DNA of 64,000 nucleotides from positions 47,463 through 111,462 of the forward strand of contig NZ_JAGGNR010000013.1 in assembly GCF_018614975.1 (NCBI RefSeq), in the 5' to 3' direction. Position 1 is the stretch's first letter, and every line of letters begins with the position of its first letter. The stretch is from Paenibacillus polymyxa. Its GTDB lineage: Bacteria > Bacillota > Bacilli > Paenibacillales > Paenibacillaceae. A program made the position numbers and the translations under genes. Under the pieces are notes generated by a model. It did not search any database. It had not been told where the DNA came from and saw nothing but the letters and a program-made list of their open reading frames with translations. Shown in pieces: positions 8,131 through 16,619 of the stretch.

Positions 8131-8687
8131 GCGTACTGGTGACAGGCGGCGCACGCAGTGGCAAAAGCTCCTTTGCCGAGCGTCTCTGCATGCAGCGTTC
8201 CTCGGAGGCCTGGTATGTGGCGACAGCCCAGGCGTACGATGATGAAATGCGTGAGCGTATCGCCATGCATCAGCATCAGCGCGAGGCATCGGGTTATCTG
8301 TGGCATACAACGGAAGAGCCGATACATCTGCCTGCTTTGATTAACCGCATGGGTGAAGGACATACAGGGACTTCTGCACCCACCATTCTGGTGGATTGCC
8401 TGACACTGTGGCTGACAAATGTTTTGTTAGCGCATGAGCATGACGAGAAGCAGGTGTTACAGGGACATTTGGACGCGCTGGTTGAAGCGATTCGAACCTA
8501 TCCCGGTTTACTTGTTCTGGTTACAAATGAAGTGGGGGACGGGATCGTACCGGAATATGCCCTTGGCAGGAAATATCGGGATTTGGCCGGTGTACTGAAT
8601 CAGCGCATTGCGGCGATATGTGGTGAAGTGTTTCTGGTGACCGTAGGCATTGCGATTGAACTAAAAAGCAAGGAGTACCGCTTATGA
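8127..8687 (+). CDS. cobU: Adenosylcobinamide kinase / guanylyltransferase CobU
   Basis: CobU phosphorylates adenosylcobinamide and transfers GMP to give adenosyl-GDP-cobinamide. The P-loop GGARSGKSSFAERL is at residues 7-20. The block VDCLTLWLTNVL near residue 90 and VTNEVGDGIVPE near 133 are characteristic, with GRKYRDLAGVLNQ following. The length of 186 residues is normal. It overlaps cobT and cobS by 4 bp each (ATGA), so the three are translationally linked. Confidence 0.94.
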   Translation: MSVLVTGGARSGKSSFAERLCMQRSSEAWYVATAQAYDDEMRERIAMHQHQREASGYLWHTTEEPIHLPALINRMGEGHTGTSAPTILVDCLTLWLTNVLLAHEHDEKQVLQGHLDALVEAIRTYPGLLVLVTNEVGDGIVPEYALGRKYRDLAGVLNQRIAAICGEVFLVTVGIAIELKSKEYRL

Positions 8688-9574
8688 AGGATGGCACGCC
8701 TGCTCCTCAGCGCAAACATGCGGCGGTAGCCGCTTTTCAATTTTTGTCCCGTTTCCCTGTCAAAATGCAAATCGATTTTGTCCCGCCGCTACTGAGGGAA
8801 AGTGTTGTCTTTTATCCGCTGGTCGGTGCTGCAATCGGTCTGTGTGTCTGGCTCTTGGGAGCCTTAAGCGGTGCAGTGCTTCCGGCCTTTCCGGCTGCTG
8901 TCCTGACCTTGACGTTATGGGTATGGCTCACCGGAGGGCTCCATCTTGACGGATGGATGGATACGGCGGATGGCTTGCTCAGCTATCGTACCCGTGAACG
9001 GATGCTGGAGATTATGAAGGACAGCCGTGTCGGGGCCATGGGGGTAATCGCCTGTGTGCTGCTGCTCATGATGAAAGCTGCGCTGATCGCCGATTTTATT
9101 GCCCGGGGCCACTGGGTGTATGGTGCGCTGCTGATCCTGCCCATGATCTGGAGCCGCTGGTTTATGGTGTATGCAATGTCGGCCTGGCCGAATGCACGCG
9201 GAGATGATGGACTTGCCGTCTTGTTCAAAGGTCTCGGTGAGCGGAGGGAGGTCCAGCGTGCACGCAGTTCAGCTGTGGGCCTGACCTTGGTCGCAGGGGC
9301 AGTTACGTTTGCCTCGGTGTGGCTTTTCAAGCCGGATATAGGGATTGCAGATGCGATGATGAGCGGTCTGGGAACACTGCCATGGTGGCTATACCCGGTG
9401 ACTGCGGTTATTGTACTGCCTGTGGCGTGTTATTATATCGGCCGATTCGTGGCTGCCCGGATCAGTGAACGGCTCGGCGGTTTAACCGGGGATACGTATG
9501 GTGCCATGAATGAGCTGCTGGAGGCGGCTTTGTTGACCGTGCTGAGCGTGCTTCAAGGACTGTTCTGGCTTTAA
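8684..9574 (+). CDS. cobS: Adenosylcobinamide-GDP ribazoletransferase CobS
   Basis: CobS is the membrane enzyme that joins adenosylcobinamide-GDP to alpha-ribazole. The N-terminal block FQFLSRFPVK near residue 16 and the active-site block GGLHLDGWMDTADGLLS near 84 are diagnostic. DSRVGAMGVIACVLLLM follows, and the remainder has four or five hydrophobic segments. Near the C-terminus lies GGLTGDTYGAMNELLEA, a conserved Asp-containing motif. The ATG overlaps the cobU stop and has AAGGAG upstream. Its 296 residues are slightly more than average. Confidence 0.94.
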   Translation: MKDGTPAPQRKHAAVAAFQFLSRFPVKMQIDFVPPLLRESVVFYPLVGAAIGLCVWLLGALSGAVLPAFPAAVLTLTLWVWLTGGLHLDGWMDTADGLLSYRTRERMLEIMKDSRVGAMGVIACVLLLMMKAALIADFIARGHWVYGALLILPMIWSRWFMVYAMSAWPNARGDDGLAVLFKGLGERREVQRARSSAVGLTLVAGAVTFASVWLFKPDIGIADAMMSGLGTLPWWLYPVTAVIVLPVACYYIGRFVAARISERLGGLTGDTYGAMNELLEAALLTVLSVLQGLFWL

Positions 9575-9666
9575 CTTTTGAAGTATGAAGGAGCTTGGAA
9601 TGCGTTACGCATGAGGTTGGGAGCAAGGTGATCTGGATATATAACACGGAGAGAGGGGGAGAGAGC

Positions 9667-11247
9667 GTGGAAGATAGGCCATCACAACCAGCGGCAGTAC
9701 TCATGCTGCAAGGAACGGCTTCTGATGTGGGCAAAAGTGTCATTACAACGGCATTGTGCCGGATTTTTAAACAGGATGGCTTCAAGCCTGCTCCGTTCAA
9801 GTCACAGAATATGGCACTGAATTCCTATGTGACGGAAGATGGGAAGGAGATTGGTCGGGCCCAGGGGGCACAGGCTGAAGCCTGCGATATTGAGGCGACA
9901 ACCGATATGAACCCGATCCTGATCAAGCCCGTGCGGGACATGCATTCGCAGATCGTGGTACACGGTGTACCTTTTGCCCAGATGAGTGCTTCGGACTACC
10001 GTCAGCATTTCCTGCCTGAAGCAAAGCAGACGGTTATGGATGCGTTAAATCGGCTACGGGATACCTATGATATTGTGCTCATGGAAGGGGCGGGCAGTCC
10101 GGCCGAGATCAATCTGAAGGATCGGGATATCGTCAACATGAATCTGGCAGGCTGGGCCGATGCGCCGGTGATTCTGATCTCCGATATTGATCGGGGCGGG
10201 GTGTTTGCTTCCATTGTAGGTACGCTGGAACTGCTGGAACCCCATGAAGCGGCGCGTGTCAAAGGGTTCATTATCAACAAGTTTCGTGGTGATCTGTCCT
10301 TGTTGCAACCGGGACTCGACTGGCTCGAAGAACGGACAGGCATTCCAGTATTAGGTGTATTGCCTTACATAAGAGATATTCAGATTGAAGCAGAGGATTC
10401 AGTGGTACTGGACTCCATGCGTCATGGAAAATCCGGCAAAACCGAGCTGGATCTGGCGGTGATCCGATATCCGCGAATTTCCAACTTTACAGACTTTGAT
10501 GCACTTTCCCGTGAACCGGATGTGAATGTACGTTACGTGACCTCGCCAGAGGAATTGGGTAATCCGGATGCCATTCTTCTGCCGGGTACGAAGGACACCA
10601 TAGGTGATCTGGCATTTCTGCGTGAGTCTGGGCTGGAGCAGGCGATTGCGAGCCAGACCGAGCGTGAGCATGTGCAGCTCGTAGGCATATGTGGCGGATA
10701 CCAGATGCTGGGACGTCATCTGAAGGACCCGTTTGCTGTGGAGGCGAATCAGATCCAGGAAGCGAAAGGGCTTGGCTGGCTCCCGCTATCGACAACGTTT
10801 CTTCAGGAAAAGCAGACCGTCAGAGCTTCCGGACGGGTGCAGCCTAATCACCCGATTCGTCTGTATGGTGAGCGAGATGTAGCAGATGTTGCATTACCTG
10901 TTAATGGATATGAGATTCATATGGGTGTTACGGAGTGCCACGAGCCTGAACGTGTAACCGCGTTGTTTGAAATCTCACATCCAGGTGGTCAACCTTTCCA
11001 AGAAGGCTGGGGCTCAGTCGATGGCAGCGTGTGGGGAACCTACCTGCATGGTTTGTTTGAAAGTGATCAATTCCGACGTTCGTGGCTGAATGCCTTGCGT
11101 GCAGGAAAAGGACTGCCGCCGCTTCAGGAGACATATAGTGCGCAAGAACGTAAGGAGATGGAGTTCGATCGGGTAGCCGAATCATTGCGTTCGGCATTGG
11201 ATATGAAGCGCGTGTACGAGATTATGGGTGTTCAGGCACCCGAGTGA
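9667..11247 (+). CDS. cobQ: Cobyric acid synthase CobQ/CbiP
   Basis: This glutamine-dependent enzyme amidates four side chains of adenosylcobyrinate a,c-diamide to give adenosylcobyrate. The N-terminal ATP-binding half starts with LQGTASDVGKSVITTALC (residues 16-33) and includes KSQNMALNSY. The C-terminal glutamine-amidotransferase half has the nucleophile Cys in GICGGYQMLG near residue 342 and the His in GTYLHGLFE near 462. The GTG at 9667 follows GAGAGGGGGA at good spacing; a TTG at 9595 would sit only about 2 nt from its upstream purine run. It is the last gene of the operon. Its presence implies that cobyrinate is made or acquired too, beyond cobinamide salvage. Confidence 0.93.
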   Translation: MEDRPSQPAAVLMLQGTASDVGKSVITTALCRIFKQDGFKPAPFKSQNMALNSYVTEDGKEIGRAQGAQAEACDIEATTDMNPILIKPVRDMHSQIVVHGVPFAQMSASDYRQHFLPEAKQTVMDALNRLRDTYDIVLMEGAGSPAEINLKDRDIVNMNLAGWADAPVILISDIDRGGVFASIVGTLELLEPHEAARVKGFIINKFRGDLSLLQPGLDWLEERTGIPVLGVLPYIRDIQIEAEDSVVLDSMRHGKSGKTELDLAVIRYPRISNFTDFDALSREPDVNVRYVTSPEELGNPDAILLPGTKDTIGDLAFLRESGLEQAIASQTEREHVQLVGICGGYQMLGRHLKDPFAVEANQIQEAKGLGWLPLSTTFLQEKQTVRASGRVQPNHPIRLYGERDVADVALPVNGYEIHMGVTECHEPERVTALFEISHPGGQPFQEGWGSVDGSVWGTYLHGLFESDQFRRSWLNALRAGKGLPPLQETYSAQERKEMEFDRVAESLRSALDMKRVYEIMGVQAPE

Positions 11248-11251
11248 AACA

Positions 11252-11316
11252 ACAATACCCCCTTGTCCGACAAACCGTTCTCTGGAAACGGAATGTTAGT
11301 GGCATGGGGGTATTGT
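11252..11316. terminator. Long hairpin between convergent cobQ and chemoreceptor gene
   Basis: A perfect 11-bp inverted repeat, ACAATACCCCC (11252-11262) and GGGGGTATTGT (11306-11316), encloses a smaller hairpin CCGTT/AACGG at 11275-11291. There is no T-tract after either arm beyond the AT-rich stem base. It probably ends transcription from both sides. Confidence 0.65.
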
Positions 11317-11373
11317 ATATCCTATGACTAAATGAGGTTTAAATCAGGTGATGATGGGTTAATGGTATACCTG

Positions 11374-13074
11374 TTAGTTTATTTTGAATTTCTTCATAGC
11401 GGATTGCAGCTCTACAGCTTGTTCATGCAGATGGCGAACTGTATTTGAATGTGAATCCATCTCGCTGAGCTGAAGATCTGCTGTTGAAGCAATCTGTAAC
11501 ATGCTCTCACGGGATTTGGACGTAATCTGTGCCGTTTCTTCAACGGACGCACTCACTTCTTCAGCACCAGCGGATACTTGTTGTGTCGAAGCAGAGACGG
11601 TCTGAATGGTCAGATTGACGTTCTGGATCAATTCATTCAGTTGCTGGAAGGCTGAGCCTGCTTGTTGAACAACAGTTGTACCTGAACCAATCTCCTGGGT
11701 TACACGATTCATGGCATCAACGGACCGTTCAGCGTCTTCTCGAATGGTGCCCAGATAATCCGAGATTTCTTCGGTGGCTGTTTTGGATTGCTCGGCAAGT
11801 TTGCGAACTTCTCCGGCAACAACAGCGAATCCGCGGCCATGCTCTCCAGCACGAGCTGCTTCAATGGAGGCGTTGAGTGACAGCATGTTAATCTGTTTGG
11901 TGATTTCAAAAATGGAAGCTACAATGGTGCCTACGGCTACCGAACGTTCATTCATGGTCTCCACATACCGCAGTGATTCACTTGCTGTCTGGCCTACACG
12001 TTCCATCTGCTCAACGGCATTCTGAGCCAGTCGGTTACCGTTAACTGCCTCGTTGGCTGCTTCACCAATCTGCTCAGACACTTCAGCGGAAGAAGAAGCA
12101 ATATGCATGATACCCTGCGTAATTTCTTCCATAGCTCTGGCGTTCTCGGATGCGCTTGATGCAATGCTGATGCTGCCTTTCTCTGCATCTTCTGCGGAGC
12201 GGCTGGAGTTTCGAACCATACCGGACATCGATTCAACCCGCTGAAGCAGGTCATTGGAGCCTGATACAACTTCATTGGATGTGGACAAGGCACGGCTAAT
12301 CATTTCTTTCAGGTTATGCGTCATCGTCTGGAAGCTTGCGGCAAGCTGGGCAATTTCATCTTTGCCTTTGATCTGGAGTTCAGCGGTCAGATCGCCTTGG
12401 GAAATTTGTTTACTATGTTGGACAAGCTTGATGATCGGTTTGGTCACTCTTTTGATCATACTAGTGGAGATAAGCCAGCCGAGCACAAACACTAATGCTG
12501 TAATCCCAAGACACAACCAGAAAATCTGGGTAATCTTGTCTTGAATGAACTGGGCATCCATGCTCACAGCCATAATCATGTTACTTCCTGCAATGGGGAT
12601 AAAGGCTGCTTTATGTACACCAAAGGAATCGGAGTAGACCTCACTGATGACCATTTCTTTGTTCTCAATAGCTGCATTCATTGCGGGTTCTACACTAATC
12701 TCATCCTGGGCTTTCATGTTTGAGGAAGAGTTGGCCACAACCACTTTGGCTGAGCCGTCCTGTATAGCAACAACGTAAGCAGCATCCAGATTATGTTCTT
12801 TTGCTTTATCTGCCAGATACGATTCCACGGTCATGGCAGCACCTTCAGAACCGGCTCCGCCACTCTGTGCCTGTAGGATTTTGGAGGCTGAAGTATTTTT
12901 GTATATATCCTGAATGGACGTGTTTAGGACTTTGTCGAACTGCGGAAGCACGTAGCTTTGAATAATATTCATCGATACGGCATAAAAACTGATACTGAAC
13001 AACAGGGAAGCAACCAGCAAGACGAGGAACAAGGTGCCTCTGATTTTACCGGCAACGGTGCGATTACGAAACAT
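11374..13074 (-). CDS. Methyl-accepting chemotaxis protein
   Basis: This is a 566-residue membrane chemoreceptor that signals to CheA/CheW. A first membrane segment at about residues 13-33 is followed by an extracellular region of about 150 residues and a second membrane segment near 185-207. A HAMP linker ([20 protein letters not shown]) comes next. The cytoplasmic hairpin tip is [20 protein letters not shown], the universal MCP signalling block, and long coiled-coil arms flank it. The C-terminal end has no obvious CheR/CheB docking pentapeptide. The start has AAAGGAT upstream. The ligand cannot be told from sequence. Its neighbour is the convergent cobQ, with no chemotaxis genes nearby. Confidence 0.95.
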   Translation of the reverse strand: MFRNRTVAGKIRGTLFLVLLVASLLFSISFYAVSMNIIQSYVLPQFDKVLNTSIQDIYKNTSASKILQAQSGGAGSEGAAMTVESYLADKAKEHNLDAAYVVAIQDGSAKVVVANSSSNMKAQDEISVEPAMNAAIENKEMVISEVYSDSFGVHKAAFIPIAGSNMIMAVSMDAQFIQDKITQIFWLCLGITALVFVLGWLISTSMIKRVTKPIIKLVQHSKQISQGDLTAELQIKGKDEIAQLAASFQTMTHNLKEMISRALSTSNEVVSGSNDLLQRVESMSGMVRNSSRSAEDAEKGSISIASSASENARAMEEITQGIMHIASSSAEVSEQIGEAANEAVNGNRLAQNAVEQMERVGQTASESLRYVETMNERSVAVGTIVASIFEITKQINMLSLNASIEAARAGEHGRGFAVVAGEVRKLAEQSKTATEEISDYLGTIREDAERSVDAMNRVTQEIGSGTTVVQQAGSAFQQLNELIQNVNLTIQTVSASTQQVSAGAEEVSASVEETAQITSKSRESMLQIASTADLQLSEMDSHSNTVRHLHEQAVELQSAMKKFKIN

Positions 13075-13426
13075 ATGATCATCCTTTCACGTCATGTTCA
13101 TTAACATTGTCGCTTTTCCGTACTCATAAGACCTATCTACCAATGAAGAAAGACCTAAATTGAACGTTGAGAAAACTTGGGAATAAGCGGATATACCTAT
13201 ATTACAAAATTAACCGGAGGTTGAATAGAACAATTTTCACGAATTGGTGTATTTTTTTCAGAAATTGATGAATCTGTTACATACATATTACATAATATCA
13301 ATTAATACCTACCAGAATAGTTTGTTATATGGTATATTGTAAAATGTCTTTGTCGGAAGTACAAAAAATAGAAGAAAAAGCCGGATATGTTCCGGTCACA
13401 CACATGCCTGAGGAGGATTTAAAGAA
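13075..13426. other. Divergent intergenic region upstream of MCP and tcyP
   Basis: This AT-rich stretch of about 350 bp separates two divergent genes and must carry both promoters, though none is near consensus. The only structure I see is a perfect inverted repeat CCGGA-TATGT-TCCGG at 13381-13395, just before the tcyP ribosome binding site. It could be an operator or a small leader hairpin. Confidence 0.5.
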
Positions 13427-14824
13427 ATGGATACTTTTCTAGTCATATTGAATGTAGTGGTTATGCTTGTCTTACTTGGCATCCTCTACTGGATGCAGAA
13501 AAAGCATATCTCCTTTACGAAACGCGTATTTGCGGGTCTGGGATTGGGAGTAGTTTACGGTGTTATTCTCCAATTGGTGTACACATCAGGTTCTGATGTA
13601 GTTACGAAATCAGTCGATTGGTTCAATCTGGTCGGTTCAGGATATGTTCGTTTGTTACAGATGGTCGTGATCCCATTGATCATGGTGTCGATCATCTCAG
13701 CCATTATGAATCTGAAGGGCAAGCAAAATCTCGGTAAGATGAGTGTTTCCATTATTGCCATTCTGTTGATCACCACAGCGATTGCCGCAGGGGTCAGCAT
13801 TGTAACCAGCCTTAGCTTTAACCTGACTTCTATTGAAATTGAGGGTGGAGATCGCGAGCTCGCTCAGGGGCAGAAGATGGAGGAACGGCTTGTTGACGTG
13901 AAGGATCAGACCATCCCGCAGCAAGTGCTCGAATTCATTCCTTCGAATCCATTTGCAGATATGACAGGAGAACGTCGTACATCCACACTGGCGGTGGTTA
14001 TCTTCTCCGCGTTCATCGGTGTAGCTGTACTGGGATTGGATCGCAAAAAACCACAGCAGGCGGAAACCTTCCGAGGAATGGTTAATGCGGTATATGCGGT
14101 AGTTATGCGGATTGTTACGCTGGTGCTCAGGCTTACACCATACGGGATTCTGGCCCTCATTACCAAGGTGACGGCGACAACAAATCCGGATGAGATTCTC
14201 AAGTTGATCAAATTTGTCATTGCGTCCTACGTGGCCCTCCTCGTGATGTTTATCATTCACTTGATCATCATCTCGCTGTCCGGGTTCAACCCGATTACGT
14301 ATGTGAAAAAGGTTCTGCCAACACTGGTATTTGCCTTTACCTCCCGTTCAAGTGCAGCGTCGATTCCGCTGAATGTGGAGACACAGACGAAGAAACTGGG
14401 CGTATCGGACGGTATTGCGAACCTGTCTGCAAGCTTTGGGGCTACAATTGGGCAAAACGGCTGCGCCGGGATCTATCCGGCCATGCTGGCGGTCATGATT
14501 GCTCCAACGGTCGGAATCGATCCGCTGAGCTGGGACTTCATTGTAACTCTGATCCTCGTAGTTATGATCAGTTCATTCGGCGTAGCCGGAGTCGGCGGCG
14601 GGGCAACCTTCGCTTCCCTGATCGTATTGTCCACCATGAACCTGCCAGTAGCCTTGGCAGGATTGCTGATCTCCGTTGAACCACTGATCGACATGGGTCG
14701 TACAGCGTTGAACGTGAACGGGTCCATGACTTCAGGACTCGTAACCAGCAAAATTTTGAAAGAAAACGATCAAGACACATTCAATGATCAGAGCCGTGAG
14801 CTGGATTCAGCTGTTCAGGCGTAA
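13427..14824 (+). CDS. tcyP: L-cystine sodium symporter TcyP
   Basis: This is a sodium/dicarboxylate-symporter (DAACS) family carrier, of the subgroup that imports L-cystine. Its 465 residues have about eight to ten hydrophobic segments plus re-entrant loops. The family serine-rich hairpin is seen as FTSRSSAASIPLNV. The transport-site regions SFGATIGQNGCAGIYPAM and GVAGVGGGATFASLIVLS follow. The N-terminus, MDTFLVILNVVVMLVLLGIL, resembles Bacillus TcyP, as does the length. GAGGAGG lies 11 nt upstream of the ATG. It is monocistronic, with a strong terminator after it. A glutamate carrier of the same family is the alternative. Confidence 0.82.
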   Translation: MDTFLVILNVVVMLVLLGILYWMQKKHISFTKRVFAGLGLGVVYGVILQLVYTSGSDVVTKSVDWFNLVGSGYVRLLQMVVIPLIMVSIISAIMNLKGKQNLGKMSVSIIAILLITTAIAAGVSIVTSLSFNLTSIEIEGGDRELAQGQKMEERLVDVKDQTIPQQVLEFIPSNPFADMTGERRTSTLAVVIFSAFIGVAVLGLDRKKPQQAETFRGMVNAVYAVVMRIVTLVLRLTPYGILALITKVTATTNPDEILKLIKFVIASYVALLVMFIIHLIIISLSGFNPITYVKKVLPTLVFAFTSRSSAASIPLNVETQTKKLGVSDGIANLSASFGATIGQNGCAGIYPAMLAVMIAPTVGIDPLSWDFIVTLILVVMISSFGVAGVGGGATFASLIVLSTMNLPVALAGLLISVEPLIDMGRTALNVNGSMTSGLVTSKILKENDQDTFNDQSRELDSAVQA

Positions 14825-14892
14825 TATCAAAATGGATTAGATAGAGGCTCATATTAAGATAGCTAGAGCCGTCTATAAGCCAGGTGAGAATA

Positions 14893-14927
14893 GCCGTCCT
14901 TCGGAGGAATCCGGAGGGCGTTTTTTT
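14893..14927 (+). terminator. Terminator after tcyP
   Basis: CGTCCTTCGGA (14895-14905) pairs with TCCGGAGGGCG (14910-14920) across a GGAA loop, allowing G-U pairs, and is followed by seven T. A classic intrinsic terminator. Confidence 0.9.
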
Positions 14928-15017
14928 GTGGCAATCAAATTATAATGTCACTCAGGCAGATTTGGAGTTATTTAGTGCTGTTCAATGGCGGGGAAATGTG
15001 ATAGAGTATTCATGTTT

Positions 15018-15073
15018 TGGCCTGGAGCCAAACCGCGGTTCGTAACCATCCCGCGTAATCAAAACTAGGAAGG
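15018..15073 (+). ncRNA. PreQ1 riboswitch (class I) with upstream hairpin
   Basis: The P1 stem CGCGG (15034-15038) pairs with CCGCG (15051-15055). The loop begins TTCGTAACC and the A-rich tail is AATCAAAACTAGGA (15057-15070), matching the compact preQ1-I aptamer. The tail merges into the ribosome binding site GGAAGG, so control would be of translation. A small hairpin TTGGC/GCCAA precedes it. The downstream gene is a queuosine-precursor transporter, which supports the call. Confidence 0.85.
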
Positions 15074-15087
15074 CAGTGTATGTATTG

Positions 15088-15771
15088 ATGTTTAACTTAG
15101 GGTGGGGAGCAGTTTTTGTTCTCGTAACTTATGGATTTTTCCTGCTGTGTTACCGCTTGTTCGGTAAAAAAGGTCTCTATGCCTGGATTGGTGTGGCTAC
15201 AGTTATAGCCAACATTCAGGTGACCAAAACGATAGATATTATGGGAATTGTACTGACACTTGGCAACACGATGTATGTCAGCATGTACCTGACCAGTGAT
15301 CTGCTCAATGAGAAATATGGACCAGGTGAGGCGCGTAAAGCCGTATGGTTCGGGTTCTTCACGTTGATCATGACAACCGTGTTAATGCAGATGGTATTGT
15401 TCTTTGAGCCAGCATCTACGGACTTTGCACAGGAACCCATGGCGAAGCTGTTTGGTCTGCTGCCACGTCTGGCACTCGGAAGTCTGTCAGCCTATTTCAT
15501 CAGCCAGTTCCTGGATGTACGACTGTACTCCTGGCTGCGTAAGGTGGCCCCAGGGCGCAATCAGTTGTGGATTCGCACCAACGGTAGCTCGATCATCAGT
15601 TCATTTGTGGATACACTGGTGTTCTGCACGATCGCGTTTGCGTTCATCTACCCTTGGGATGTTTGGCTGGAAATCTTCCTGACGACGTATATTATTAAAT
15701 TTGTATTAACTGCGGTCGGAACGCCGTTTCTGTATGCTGCACGCAGCTTTAAGTTTAAGGATGAGGCTTAG
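15088..15771 (+). CDS. Queuosine precursor (preQ0/preQ1) transporter, VUT/YhhQ family
   Basis: This is a small integral membrane carrier expected to import 7-cyano- or 7-aminomethyl-7-deazaguanine for tRNA queuosine synthesis. It has about six hydrophobic segments. Family blocks are ANIQVTKTIDIMG, GNTMYVSMYLTSDLLNEKYG, and RTNGSSIISSFVDTLVFC, with the conserved S..DT late in the protein. Start choice is uncertain: ATG 15088 begins MFNLGWG, but GTG 15076 and TTG 15085 are in frame and closer to the GGAAGG site, which is unusually far (14 nt) from the ATG. The preQ1 riboswitch immediately upstream ties it to queuosine supply. Confidence 0.88.
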   Translation: MFNLGWGAVFVLVTYGFFLLCYRLFGKKGLYAWIGVATVIANIQVTKTIDIMGIVLTLGNTMYVSMYLTSDLLNEKYGPGEARKAVWFGFFTLIMTTVLMQMVLFFEPASTDFAQEPMAKLFGLLPRLALGSLSAYFISQFLDVRLYSWLRKVAPGRNQLWIRTNGSSIISSFVDTLVFCTIAFAFIYPWDVWLEIFLTTYIIKFVLTAVGTPFLYAARSFKFKDEA

Positions 15772-15800
15772 ACAATATTCAAAGAGTATCACTTAAAATT

Positions 15801-15847
15801 ACCCTCTGCGCAGTCCATTGTATTTCGGACTCTGCAAGGGTTTTTTT
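15801..15847 (+). terminator. Terminator after the queuosine transporter gene
   Basis: ACCCT and AGTCC on the left pair with GGACT and AGGGT on the right, giving a long stem with a small internal loop, followed by seven T. Confidence 0.85.
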
Positions 15848-15879
15848 CATAGAAAAGACCCGAAACAAGAAAAATCCTT

Positions 15880-15908
15880 TTTACATTTTTATGAAAAAGT
15901 TATAATAT
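15880..15908 (+). promoter_or_regulatory. Candidate sigma-A promoter for two small genes
   Basis: TTTACA (15880-15885) and TAATAT (15903-15908) are spaced by 17 nt in an AT-rich stretch. A TATAAT overlaps the -10 (15901-15906) at 15-nt spacing. It lies about 65 nt before the small ORF at 15974. Confidence 0.5.
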
Positions 15909-15973
15909 AAACGACCTGTCGTTATAAGCGTGTATCATTAGCAACGATGACTTCAACCAAAGGGGAATCGCAC

Positions 15974-16150
15974 ATGTACTCTACACTGCGTTATACACTG
16001 GAAAGCAATGGCACAACCTACGAGAATGATAGCATTAATGCCTCGTTATTGGTGGAGTTGATCACCAATCTGGAATTGCAGGAATACGTAGTACTTGCAC
16101 CTTCGGAGCTGGTGAAGGGGAAGTATGTATATGCAGGCTGCTGCGCTTGA
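15974..16150 (+). CDS. Small hypothetical protein (58 aa)
   Basis: I do not recognise the family. The ATG at 15974 has AAGGGGAA at 8 nt, better than an upstream in-frame ATG at 15947. The product begins MYSTLRYTLESNGTTYENDS and ends with YAGCCA. It is soluble in character, with a beta-rich pattern. A second small ORF in another frame starts 13 nt later, so the two probably form an operon. A single gene broken by a frameshift is less likely because each has its own ribosome binding site. Confidence 0.55.
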   Translation: MYSTLRYTLESNGTTYENDSINASLLVELITNLELQEYVVLAPSELVKGKYVYAGCCA

Positions 16151-16163
16151 GGAACCAGGGCAA

Positions 16164-16325
16164 ATGGTGGCGGAGATTCGTTTGCAGGAAGGCGAGGACG
16201 GTTTCCGACATTACAGCTGCAGAACAACAGATCCGACTGGGATTATTCAATGGTTTCTGGATTACTGGGGGAAGCAACAGCTGCCACAGCTGGAGTCTTG
16301 GCAGGATATCACGCATGAGTTTTGA
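16164..16325 (+). CDS. Small hypothetical protein (53 aa)
   Basis: This follows the 58-aa gene after 13 bp. The ATG at 16164 has GAGGAA 9 nt upstream, the sequence overlapping the stop of the previous gene. The product is acidic and aromatic-rich, with IIQWFLDYWGKQQLPQL in its second half. An earlier in-frame ATG at 16125 lies within the preceding gene. Function unknown; linkage suggests it acts with the upstream small protein. Confidence 0.5.
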   Translation: MVAEIRLQEGEDGFRHYSCRTTDPTGIIQWFLDYWGKQQLPQLESWQDITHEF

Positions 16326-16405
16326 CTAATGGTAAATGAGTGAGCAGGAATAAGATTACGTAGAATGCAGACGGAGTAATTTAGGATATGCTCAGTATTA
16401 ATTAC

Positions 16406-16446
16406 AATCCCGCAACCCATGATATTCATGGATTTGCGGGATTTTT
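16406..16446 (+). terminator. Terminator after small-gene pair
   Basis: ATCCCGCAA (16407-16415) pairs perfectly with TTGCGGGAT (16434-16442), with an inner CCATGA/TCATGG hairpin and a following TTTT. The remaining DNA up to 16619 shows no further gene or clear signal. Confidence 0.85.
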
Positions 16447-16619
16447 GCGTTCGCGTGTGTACTTGCTACTTTTTCTGTATACAGGCCTGAGGCGTACGCG
16501 AAAGGAGTATATTATTTTGAAGAACAGTTCAGCGCAGTTTCGTGCAGTTTAGTTCATGATGCATAAGATCGGCTGAGCATTGATGTATAGGGGTAGTTTT
16601 TGACATAGATTCAATTGGA

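Noticed and set aside
15974..16325. One gene broken by a frameshift
   Set aside because: Each frame has its own well-placed ribosome binding site and the first ends naturally, so two small genes are more likely; not fully excluded.
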